Assembly: GCA_030180135.1 (NCBI GenBank)
Contig: CM058232.1
Location: forward strand, 63,075,330 to 63,139,329
Length of the DNA stretch: 64,000 nt
DNA from: Orychophragmus violaceus
Taxonomy: Eukaryota > Streptophyta > Magnoliopsida > Brassicales > Brassicaceae
Direction: 5' to 3'
In this document: piece by piece, positions 41,898 through 52,229 of the stretch
Numbering within the stretch: the stretch's first letter is position 1
How the letters are laid out: the number at the start of each line of letters is the position of its first letter
The notes under the pieces: generated by a model
The model's database searches: none
The model's input: only the letters and a program-made list of their open reading frames with translations
Told to the model about the DNA's origin: nothing
Position numbers and translations under genes: made by a program

Positions 41898-42634
41898 TGT
41901 TGGGAATCCGAGCCAATTCTACAGATTCAGAATTCTCGCGAGTTCCCGATAGCCTAGGATCTAGGGTGTAGTTAATTGAATCTGGATCTCACCTCGTGAT
42001 TACCTGGAGTTTTAGGCAGCGGAAGTTTGTGGTAACACGAGATCTGCAGCGCCCCAATCGTTGCGCCTCTACTGTTCAGTCCACACGCACACAAGCTGGA
42101 ATCCGCCGGGATGCTAGTACCGGTGCTCGGATCTCCCTGGGAACTTTTGTTTCTAGTGGTTCTCTGTTTTCTCTCTGAGAAGAACAGTCTAGGCGGCGCT
42201 CAAATCCTCTCACTCAGTCGAAATACATAAAACGAGTTTATATATTGACCTCGCGGTGAACCGAAACATCAGTCTCGGTTTCGCCCTTGTGTCGACCGAC
42301 ACACTTAGTGGTGTCGATCGATACACGCCCTGTATCGACTGACGCACCCAATGGTGTCGATCGATGCACCTCTTAGAAACTCAACTCGATGTGTATCTAA
42401 TACACATCGATCAGACCATATGCCAATGATCAATCCCATGCAGAGTATATCCAACTTGCTTAGGTGTGTGACCCTGTAGGTTCACACGATACCAGAAATG
42501 AGCTACAACTCATTTGTCATAAGTGGTTTCTAGCAAAACATTATGACTACCTAGTATCACATGAATTGTCCGATCTCGACAATACAACTGTCATTAGAGT
42601 TCGTACAATGTGATTTCAGGACATAATCCCAACA
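41898..42634 (-). repeat. Copia-2 3' LTR (737 bp)
   Basis: On the minus strand it starts TGTTGGGATTATGTCC and ends GGATTCCCAACA. A TCGATCGA-type cluster lies at 42291-42366 (tcgaccga, tcgatcga, tcgactga, tcgatcga). Confidence 0.93.
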
Positions 42635-42648
42635 ATCTCCCACTTGTA
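42635..42648 (-). promoter_or_regulatory. Copia-2 polypurine tract
   Basis: The minus strand reads ACAAGTGGGAGAT before the LTR, the same tract as in Copia-1. Confidence 0.8.
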
Positions 42649-45600
42649 CTGGAATCACCTATTCCTATAATCCCTTCGTCTCTATATCTCGATATGGCAT
42701 AAGGCAAGAGACTGTGTCATCCTTATTATAGCCAACATCATGTTCATCGAACTTCTGATCTATACTTATTAAAACAAACGACTGACAATCACCTCGTTTG
42801 AGCACGGCCATGCATTTTCTCAGTATCAAATCTTCGATGGGCCCTGAGATATTTATCTCCCGTTTTCCAGGAGGGACAAATCCCATCTTGTTCCATCCCT
42901 GTTTCTACACATACTTCATGATACGCACAAGCAATGCCGTTGTAGCCGCCAGTTACGGAACGGCATTTGACAAGGTCAACACGCACCAATTCATATGCTA
43001 GAAAGCATGATGAACTCAGGTCTAAGGACTATACTCTATAGTCATAATGAGAACCTCCCATGACACTGATGTAACTATCCTGTGGAGTTCTCATTAAGCG
43101 GGTCATGTCCAATCATATGTTCACCAACATATATCTATGTGACTGACTGTGATAATCATATCATTGACTTCATGAAACTTAGTCCAACAGTCACCTCACA
43201 TACTAGTCTGCGCGGTTGTTAGTGTCCCATTTTAACAACCTTGACTAGGGACAATCATAATTTATGTCATCTTTTACTTATAGGGTTTCATGATCAAGTC
43301 CTCGACTTGATGACCTATACGATGATCATAAAATACTTTGGGACTATTATTTAATTATCCAATAATTAAATAATATTGATGTCAGTTTTAACTCACATAA
43401 ACACTACCAAGGCATGTCTATGTAGAGTTTACAACATAACTAAAATAACTCCCACTAGAATCAAGATCATCTCTTCAGATATCTTATATCTACAGCGACA
43501 GAACAAATTCCGTGCTTAGGTTGTGGGAGAGGCTGCGGTGTCATTGCTTGAAATAATTCCAACGAACCACACCGCCATTCAGATAGAAGCACTATTCTAC
43601 GGTCCACTGCTTGGAGCCTTTCCAACAGTTAGCACCGCTATTCAGACAAAGAGACATAACCAGGTGGGAACCGGGAATCGTCTTTGTCCGACTAACTACT
43701 TTCAACTGGTTCGTCACTTTATCAGTTTACCACGAACCTATCCTTGGTGTTTCTCAACACTTGGGATATTTCTGGTAACTGTTTAGTGACTATTACCGGA
43801 ATATATTGGTATATTCTCGTCATGCTTAAGCTGCATCTAGATGAGCGCAAAATATGGCATTTATGATGGATTCTATTGCAGCAGCATTAGAACTCACACT
43901 CATTAATATTAGTTCAGACAGTGTTCAGAAACACTTCTTCTTACTAATATTGTTACTAGCTCAGCTAGTGTCCAAGACACTTCATCTTGCTCAGATTATT
44001 GCCATAAGACCTTTGGTATTGGAATCAAGCGTATTAGATCTGTCCAATACCTTATCAATATAAGGATTTTGACACGATCCAATTAGCTACTCTGATCCAT
44101 TCCAATGGATCCTTATTCCAAGAATTCACGCGGCTACTCCTATGTCTATCGTGTAAATTTGACTTCCGACCTAAATCTTGACAAGACTTTAGCGTCGGAA
44201 CGTCATTTATGAGATTCAAGTATGTTAACAACACACTGTGTGAGAATTGCCATTACGCTCCCACTAGTCTTCTTGCAAACGCATGGTTTCATCTCTTTCT
44301 GAACAAGTCAAAACTATTGACCACATTATCAGAATGTTGATTCCAACTCCAAGATGTCTGTTTCAATCCAGAAATGGATCGGTGAAACTAACATGCATAC
44401 CCTGCCAATTTTCGGAGTTGGGCCTCACCATCGCTTCTTCGAATTTCGCATGTTCGTCACTTTTCAATGATCAGCAGATCACGACAATAGGTTACGAGAA
44501 ATCACTCTCGAGTTAGTGACGGATCCTTTCGGATCTGCGAATTTCAGGCTCCACAGGTGCAGATCCTACAGCACTTTGTAGATCTCACCGCTGCTCTTCC
44601 TCATCAGGTCGAGCAGCCTCCTGTGTTTATCGAATTTCTTCGATGCGTACTTTTTACTCCCACTGTTCCTTTTGAAAGTATGATCTTTCTTAAGAGACAC
44701 AGTTCTGGACAAAAAATACTAAGCCTTGGTTTCCTTAGGACAACCAGCGAGGTAGAACTTATCAGATATGGATTCAAGTTTGTTTGTTGACTACTGTCTT
44801 ACACAAACCTTGCAATCCCAATTAATCAGAAAAACAAATTTGGAAATCACCCAGTCCACATCCAATGTGGTGTTTTTCACTGATTCTGATAGAAACCCTT
44901 TTAGCGTGAACATAGACATTTCAGAACGTATTCTTAAATGGTTATGGAAGATTCATGTGATTCATCATTAATCGAATCATGTCTCATAAGATCTGATTCA
45001 TTCTTTCAGATGATCACCCAATTCTTGACTCTAGTATTTTCCTCCGCGATTCAATCGAGGATCTCAATACTTCTGTCAAACTGGTTCTACACTTCATCTT
45101 GGAACTCCCTTAAGGGATTCCAGCTTGTGTCTCATCAAATGAACACAGCCATGCTTATTGAATCCATCAATAAAGTAATGAAGTACAGAATATTTCCTTT
45201 GGCAATAATGCTAGTTTGGCCGCATACATCAGTATGTGTAGGGCCCAATAAGCCTCTGGCCCGTTTTCTTTTAGCTCTGCTAAATGGGCCTTAATCATTT
45301 GGTCCAGCAAGCAGGATTCATGCCTCAATTGATTTACAATCAAATGAGTCCAAAACCTATGGATTTACTGAATCCGCTTCACTCTTGTGGTTAAATGACT
45401 ATACCAAAGAAAATCGAGTTTGAGTCATCAGACTTAAACCTTTAGTATTTGTGTTATATTTAACTTCTGCTGGTTTAAGATATAAAACCCATTCTAAAAC
45501 GGGGTGCTACCACAGAATATTTCATTAAGATCCAAAGAACTTGTCTTTTATCAAAATGAAAAACATCCAAATTCTCAAAAGAAAATGAAAGACATTTCTG

Positions 45601-45742
45601 CACAAGGCAGATACATAGTAGCAATTACTTAATTTCTAAAACCAAGTATGAAAGGCTCCTACAAGTGAAGAATCTCTATGGCTTATGTAGCAACCATTCC
45701 TTCAACCAGACACATAGTTCCACTTGTCCTTTCTTCAACGTT
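42649..45742 (-). pseudogene. Copia-2 pol remnant and 3' non-coding region
   Basis: Homology to the Copia-1 pol is visible in order on the minus strand: protease (VLDTCCGTD near 45800, in another frame from gag), integrase region near 45250-45100, and RT near 44500-44200. At the RT active site the codons for YVDDIL are replaced by ones reading CVVNIL (44236-44219), so the enzyme cannot work. Stops and shifts are frequent. About 800 bp before the PPT are non-coding. Confidence 0.7.
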
Positions 45743-46657
45743 CTACTGTCGCTTAGGTCCTGCATATTTCAAAAATATCAGTACCACAACAAGTATCCAA
45801 TACTTATGTAGAACTTGAATTAATAACACAACACCTGAAGAAGAAGTACCATACATCTTCTCCATCTCTTGTGAATCTTCCAAGAATTTATTGCAATCTC
45901 TCTTCCAATGCCCCGACTCATTACAGTAGAAGCACTTACTAACACCAGATGGGCTTGACTTGGGCTTATAAGATGACACAGGCTTATCCTGATTCCAAAT
46001 CTGGACGGCCTTGCCTTCACCTTTGTCTCTACAAGATTTCTCAAATCTTTTGCCCCTTTTGATGTTTTGCTCTGCTGTCTTGAGCATGCCATGCAGCTCA
46101 GTCAACGTCTTCGTCAAGCCTTTCTTGATATAGTTCTTAACGAACTTGTCATAGCTAGACGGCAGTGACTGCAGAATGATGTCAGTAGCCAACTCTAAGC
46201 TGACAGGACATTCCAGTTTCCCCAGGCTATCAACGTAACCCATCAGTTTAATGACATGAGGACTTACTGGAGTATCCTCTGGTAGTTTGCACTCAGTGAG
46301 AGACTTCACCATCTGGAATCTCTCCACTCGTGCCAGATCCTGAAACTTCAGTTTCAGGCTGGTGATCATCTCTATTGGCGACTCCATGTTCTCATACTGA
46401 CTCTTCAAGTCTGAGTTCATGGTAGCCAACATCAGACCACACACATCTACCACATCAATATAATGCTTATTCCAAGCATTATATGCTGCATGCGAGCGAT
46501 TGGTCCCAAGCCTTTCTGGAAGAGCCTTTTCAAGGACATAGTCCTTGCTCTCCTGCTTGAGAATGAATCTCAGATTCCGATACCAATCCAGGAAGTTGGA
46601 TCCATTTAACTTGTCCTTTTCAAGGATGGATCGCAACGAGAAAGTAGTCATAGACAT
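45743..46657 (-). CDS. Copia-2 gag polyprotein (304 aa)
   Basis: This open gag is a homologue of the Copia-1 gag, with KDKLNGSNFLDWYRNLRF at the start, the LPSSYDKFVKNYIKKG block and a CCHC knuckle CFYCNESGHWKRDC at about residues 240-253. It would form particles and package RNA. The last 30 residues run through protease DNA in a wrong frame, so a frameshift near 45840 separates gag from the protease. The ATG at 46657 follows a 1.5-kb leader. It is the only intact ORF of the element. Confidence 0.88.
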   Translation of the reverse strand: MSMTTFSLRSILEKDKLNGSNFLDWYRNLRFILKQESKDYVLEKALPERLGTNRSHAAYNAWNKHYIDVVDVCGLMLATMNSDLKSQYENMESPIEMITSLKLKFQDLARVERFQMVKSLTECKLPEDTPVSPHVIKLMGYVDSLGKLECPVSLELATDIILQSLPSSYDKFVKNYIKKGLTKTLTELHGMLKTAEQNIKRGKRFEKSCRDKGEGKAVQIWNQDKPVSSYKPKSSPSGVSKCFYCNESGHWKRDCNKFLEDSQEMEKMYGTSSSGVVLLIQVLHKYWILVVVLIFLKYAGPKRQ

Positions 46658-48184
46658 AAGCTGAAATCCAAGAGAAACAAAGATTTAGTTATGTGTATGA
46701 TGAGAATTCTTATCAAAATAAGAAAACTAGCATTATATTCAAACAATGTTTCCTCTATGAATATAATGATCCAAGACCCATACATTATTAAAACCTGAGT
46801 GGACGACTCGCCATCACCCAGAGTTTAGCAATCTAGGTAAGCAAACCATTGCTAATTGTACTCAGTACAACTCTTGGTCGTAGATAAGACAATCCATGTC
46901 TCATTTACTCTGATGTCTCTGGGCCCAGAACTTCTGATAGCCCAGTCAAGTAAACCAATCTCTTCTGCCTTGTGATCATTGACAGTCGCACTGCAAGTCT
47001 ATCAATGATCACCTGCCTTACTCATGTAGCAGTGGATACCAAGGACTCCAAGACTATCCAACATACGAAACAAGTCTTGACAGTGACAAGATTGGGCAAG
47101 ACATCAAGGTCACTTGATATTTAGTTGAGGAAACTAAACCCAAAAGTTTAGCAAATCAATCTCTTGGGTCATGTAGTTGTTGATGTTAAGCACTGCAAAT
47201 CCATCAACATTACTACCTGCCTTACTCACGTAATTGTGGACACCAAGCTCTTGGCCAGAACATCACACAACGAAACGATTCTTGACAGTTGACCATATTG
47301 AAGCTAATCTTTGATCAATGTTTAAGTCTAGTTTGGTTTCTGCAAATTCAAGGTTCAATAACCAGAATTCCGAGCACTGTATCGATCGACTCAGACTATG
47401 TCTGTCGATCGATACCACCAAACATAACCGGACTTCGATAACCAGTTAATTCAATTAATCCCGGTTCATCGAACCGGTCATGTCGATCGACACAACCCAT
47501 GTGTGACGGTCGACATAGACCTAAACCGAAGATCGTTTTGATAACCGGTCCAATCCAATTGAACCGACTTATCTGATCAAACTGATCTTAACCAATCGGT
47601 TTATACTAATTGGGATGATCAGTTCAATCCAATTGAACCAATTCATCCAATTTAAACCATTTAAACCAGTTTCAACTGATTGCGATAACCAGTCCAATTC
47701 AATTGAACCGACTTATCCAATCAAACTGATTTATCCCATCGGTTCAGGCTAATTGAGATAATCAGTTCAATCCAATTGAAATAATTCATCCAATTTAAAC
47801 CGATCTATTCGGACTTAACCAAGCATGATAGCCGGTCCAATCCAATTGAACTGATTAACCATTCGCTTGGTCTGTGTCGACCGACACTAACCTGTGTCGA
47901 TCGATACTCGACCGAATTTGTTCTGTGTCGACCGTTACACAACCTGTGTCGATCGACACAGAAGGCTTTCGGTTTTTCTTCGCGAAAAACCCTAGCCGCC
48001 GAATCTGTCGATTTCGCCACCTTGTGTCGACCGACACACCTCGTGTGTCGATCGACACAGTGCGAAAACACAGATTCGCAGATCGATCAAATCGATTTTA
48101 CCTGTTCTTATTCAAACAACCTAGTTTGTGAATCTAAATCATCAAATTCGATTAACAGGTGTGATTCAATGATAAAACCCTAAG
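46658..48184 (-). other. Copia-2 leader with palindrome cluster
   Basis: The leader is long (1.5 kb) and non-coding. Between 47430 and 47860, 'aaccggt/caatccaattgaaccgac'-like units of about 50-60 bp repeat loosely. TCGATCGA motifs cluster at 47380-47510 and 47875-48060. Frames reading SIDT or VDRH on both strands there are by-products of the palindromes. Confidence 0.7.
47380..48060. repeat. TCGATCGA palindrome cluster (Copia-2 leader)
   Basis: Motifs of the form TGTGTCGATCGACACA and one-base variants (tcgaccga) occur about a dozen times, in pairs spaced about 20-35 bp. The flanks TGTG/CACA extend the palindrome to 14-16 bp in the best copies, for example 48049-48061. Confidence 0.8.
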
Positions 48185-48196
48185 GCTCTGATACCA
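48185..48196 (-). promoter_or_regulatory. Copia-2 primer-binding site
   Basis: The minus strand reads TGGTATCAGAGC one base after the LTR, a perfect initiator tRNA-Met match. Confidence 0.9.
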
Positions 48197-48197
48197 C

Positions 48198-48934
48198 TGT
48201 TGGGAATCCGAGCCAATTCTACAGATTCAGAATTCTCGCGAGTTCCCGATAGCCTAGGATCTAGGGTGTAGTTAATTGAATCTGGATCTCACCTCGTGAT
48301 TACCTGGAGTTTTAGGCAGTGGAAGTTTGTGGTAACACGAGATCTGCAGCGCCCCAATCGTTGCGCCTCTACTGTTCAGTCCACACGCACACAAGCTGGA
48401 ATCCGCCGGGATGCTAGTACCGGTGCTCGGATCTCCCTGGGAACTTTTGTTTCTAGTGGTTCTCTGTTTTCTCTCTGAGAAGAACAGTCTGGGCGGCGCT
48501 CAAATCCTCTCACTCAGTCGAAATACATAAAACGAGTTTATATATTGACCTCGCGGTGAACCGAAACATCAGTCTCGGTTTCACCCTTGTGTCGACCGAC
48601 ACACTTAGTGGTGTCGATCGATACACGCCCTGTATCGACCGACGCACCCAATGGTGTCGATCGATGCACCTCTGAGAAACTCAACTCGATGTGTATCTAA
48701 TACACATCGATCAGACCATATGCCAATGATCAATCCCATGCAGAGTATATCCAACTTGCTTAGGTGTGTGACCCTGTAGGTTCACACGATACCAGAAATG
48801 AGCTACAACTCATTTGTCATAAGTGGTTTCTAGCAAAACATTATGACTACCTAGTATCACATGAATTGTCCGATCTCGACAATACAACTGTCATTAGAGT
48901 TCGTACAATGTGATTTCAGGACATAATCCCAACA
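48198..48934 (-). repeat. Copia-2 5' LTR (737 bp)
   Basis: Its length equals that of the 3' LTR, with five substitutions and no indels. It holds the same palindrome cluster (48591-48666). The promoter should lie here, but no TATA box is claimed. Confidence 0.93.
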
Positions 48935-48939
48935 CTAGT

Positions 48940-49560
48940 GAGGTGCAAAAACAATTTACCTGATTTGCAACGTGTTTATAGAGAGATGAGTCCAAACTCT
49001 GTTATTAAAATAGAATATGTCATTACCAAAAGAGATAATCACTACTAACAGACTATTCCAAAGTCAATATCAGACATACATTTCTTCTGCGCCTTCGTCC
49101 ACCACTTGAAACACTGTAACACCAACCAAAATCAGATACATTAGAGAACTCAACAATACACATATGATAAATGACCAATCTTTATTTTTTTGTTACCTAC
49201 TACTGTCCCATGATGAAAAAGCTGAAGGATGAGGTTGCTGTTGTTCTAATCCCAAATATATAGCTGTTAAGACCAAATCAGATAAAAAAAAATATTGAAT
49301 CTGTATTCAAATTCGAGAACATTAAATGGAACAGATATGGATTCATCGAAGAGCTATGGATTTGTTATCTCTTACACCTTTGAGAGATTTAGTTGCAGAG
49401 TTGAGTTAAATCCATACCATAAATCTCCGATCTACTGACGAAAAATGTTGAATCCATCATCCCAATGTTCGTAGCCATCTTCTATTTACACCTAATCGGA
49501 GAAGAGAGGAGAGAAACTGGAGGTGATGAGAAAAATAAGGAGACTACGGTGGAGGGAATG
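48940..49560. other. Host/Helitron-F sequence, no gene recognised
   Basis: Between the two LTR elements lie about 620 bp without a convincing ORF. Confidence 0.4.
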
Positions 49561-49664
49561 TCAGTGGTTGTCTAAAACGTAGATTACGATGTCGGCGAGC
49601 TTTTGCCATTGACGGATCTGTTCAATTCCGTCGCGTATTGCGTTGCACACGTCGAGCTTAGATG
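49561..49664 (-). pseudogene. Exon-like fragment split by the gypsy insertion (rest at 56345-56375)
   Basis: Joining 56375-56345 to 49664-49561 on the minus strand gives an open frame of about 45 codons: PYAASKLDVCNAIRDGIEQI, then RQWQKLADIVIYVLDNH and a stop. The opposite strand is also open over the same span, so the coding strand is not certain. The minus strand agrees with the other fragments in Helitron F. The family is unknown. Confidence 0.4.
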
Positions 49665-50863
49665 TGATAGGATCAGAGTTTTAATCCCTATACTAAACTG
49701 CAAGTGCACAACAATATCAATGTAGTATATAGGGTATCGAAATCCACAGAGACTCCGGTATTCAATAGCTCAAGAACAGGAATTTAACTAGGAAGAAAGC
49801 AATGTAATTGAATTAAAAAGCAGTGCGAGAAAGTAAATCAGTAGCAGAGATTAACGGTTGTGAAAGCAAGTAATTAAAAGCGCTAAGTCTAGGGCGTTCT
49901 CAGGAAATCAGACAAGCAGACAGTTCATTCAGCAAGGATCTAATTAAGCACAGTTCTAGAACTCAAAACACATATGTAGAATTAACCAAATTCCTTTGCG
50001 ATAATTCTCTAAGTCTAAGTGCAGCAAACCAAACTTTCGTTTGCGAGAACTAACAGATTAAACTAGCATTAATCCCAAGTTTGATATGTTCACAATTATC
50101 CTAAACCAAACTTCCGTTTGCGAATAGTTTAATTGCCCAATTTAATTAGTTCAGATTCCTAAACCCCACTTCCGTGACGTATTTAGCAACCTAAGATCTA
50201 GATTCTAATTGATCAGGTTAGAACTAGCTTTAAGCACAATTAAATTGAAGAACAGATATAGTTATGAATCCTTAACTGAATTTGAACAAGTCTAGCAAGT
50301 CATGAAATCCTATGTGAGAAACCCTAAACCTAACAAGGAATCTACTCAGACATAGATAATGAAAACATAATCATATGATGAATAAATTGCATAAAAGAAT
50401 AAGAGTAAAAGGGGTTCGAAATCTTCTCCAAATACAGATGAAGTAAAGGTTCAGATCAGCCTCAAAAGCTCTAAAAATCCTCTGCTCTTAATTATGAAAG
50501 CGTCTCTAATAAAAACAACTAAAACTTGATTATATAGGTATAATCTCGGCCATGGGCTTCTTTGTAAATATCAGGAACTTCTGGATCAAAGTGCAATATC
50601 TTGATTCTTCTAAACCGCCGAGTTTTTGGCCCATCTCGCTGGTGCATCGACCGTTGCAAGTGTGCAACGATCGACACCTTTCTCTGTTTCGGACAGTGAA
50701 CTCTATCTCTCGGCCAAACACTCCAAAAATCTCGAAAATGCTCCATTATCTCCAATTCAGCTCCAAACCTGATTATACCTGTAAAAGACTCTAAAAGAAC
50801 ACAAAAGACACTAAAAACACAACTATATCATGGCATAAAACCGGTAAAAGCCATGATATATCA
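49665..50863 (-). repeat. Gypsy 3' LTR (1,199 bp)
   Basis: It reads TGATATATCATGG...CTGATCCTATCA on the minus strand. A pair of TCGAYCGTT/TCGATCGA-type motifs lies at 50645-50680. Confidence 0.92.
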
Positions 50864-50878
50864 ACTCCCCCACACTTA
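50864..50878 (-). promoter_or_regulatory. Gypsy polypurine tract
   Basis: The minus strand reads TAAGTGTGGGGGAGT before the LTR. Near-identical tracts lie at 51037-51050 and 51800-51813, so the interior carries three. Confidence 0.8.
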
Positions 50879-52229
50879 GCCTTTGCTTGCCCTCAAGCAA
50901 AACATAGAACTAAAGCTTGGTGAAGAGGTTTGAAAACTCTTCAGAAACTCATTTCATCCTAGAAGCTACAATACTCAGATTCCCCTTAGTAAACCACTTA
51001 AAGAATCAATCACAGGATATCAAGACAAACATGTACTTCCCCCACACTTAGCAACTGTCCTAGGTAAACTCCACAATCACATTCAAGCATTCAAATTCTC
51101 CCTACTGACTTCTGCAAGTATTTAAGTGCGGTCTCACCTAAGGAGTATCGATCAAAGGGCACATGGATTCTTACCTTATCAGCTCTAGACCACCATACTA
51201 TCTTTCTCTAGTCCCTTTCTTCTCTTTCCCTTCTTTAACAACTGATTTTTCCCCATTGGGTATCATTTTATTTTTTTTATCAGTGTTCTTCCCGTTATGG
51301 GGTGTACTTTGGACACATTCCATGGATCACATGAGAGAAAATAGTGTTTGCTACCCTTCCCATGACCACTTCGGAGTTACTAACTCATCCTCAGTTTATT
51401 ATTATTATTTTTTTTTTTTTTACTTTATAGAAGGGGAGAAGAGAACTAAATAGGATAGGTTGACAGGCTGTGTCAGAACTAACAAGGGAATCCGACACAA
51501 AGTATACCAATCCCTTAGGTGAGAAATCTAAGTCAGTATTAGGGTGAAGTCAGTAAAAGGATCCTCTGATACCTGAAGTGATGTGGGTGTTCCCAGTAGG
51601 TTGATCTGTGATGGGGTTTTCTAATAGTCAGAGATAGATCCTGCAACTTCATCCCAATGGTTACTTAAGTTCCTGCAAGTCTTGTAAATCTTCTCAGAAA
51701 ATCATAGTTTCTTACTTAAACAATTTTGACTCAATAAAACAAAATTTTTTGAAAAACGGACTGACTCTTAAGAAAACAGAAAACAAAAGTCAGTAGCACC
51801 TCCCCCACACTTAAGACACACTGTCCCCAGTAGTGTCCAGCGAAGGATCGGTAAAAAGAAAATAAAAAATTGAAAAGATGAAATTATGTCTGTCGGGTTA
51901 CCTATGTCGCTCATGCATCGATCGTTGCACTAAGTGCATCGACCGATACTTGGCGATTTTCGTGTATGGTCGATCGTTGCTCAGGACAGCAACGATCGCT
52001 GCAATGCGATTCCGATCGTGTTGTGACGATCGACACAGAAGTGCGTCGATCGACGCACTGCGAATTCATCCGAGACCTGCAAACATAACTGCACCAGAAA
52101 CAAAAACAAACGTAAAATCCTAACAAAAACACCAAAAATTAAGTAGAAAAACACAAGTACATAATGGTGGGTTGCCTCCCACCCAGCGCTTGTTTAAGGT
52201 CAATAGCTTGACCGGACGGATGAGAATTT
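50879..52229 (-). other. Gypsy 3' non-coding interior
   Basis: Where pol would be expected there are 1.35 kb without any polymerase or integrase motif. The stretch holds two extra purine tracts, a (T)n/(TTA)n patch near 51398-51421 and a palindrome cluster at 51915-52065. An older relative is at 8511-9443. Confidence 0.75.
51915..52065. repeat. TCGATCGA palindrome cluster (gypsy 3' interior)
   Basis: Six to seven motifs such as GCATCGATCGTTGC, TCGACCGA, GGTCGATCGTTGC and GTCGATCGACGC occur in 150 bp. Confidence 0.8.

Larger units (their letters stand above)
41898..48934 (-). mobile_element. Copia-2: complete LTR retrotransposon, young, TSD CTAGT
   Basis: CTAGT flanks both ends (41893-41897, 48935-48939). 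The 737-bp LTRs differ at only five sites that I can see (42020, 42191, 42283, 42340, 42374 against partners 6,300 bp right). PBS, gag and PPT are in the right order on the minus strand. Pol is decayed although the LTRs are nearly identical, so this copy was probably moved by proteins of a relative. It split Helitron-F-type DNA. Confidence 0.93.

Noticed and set aside
47805..48131. Overlapping frames rich in SIDT, VDRH and STDT on both strands
   Set aside because: These come from the palindrome cluster in the Copia-2 leader and LTR border; both strands are open for the same reason.
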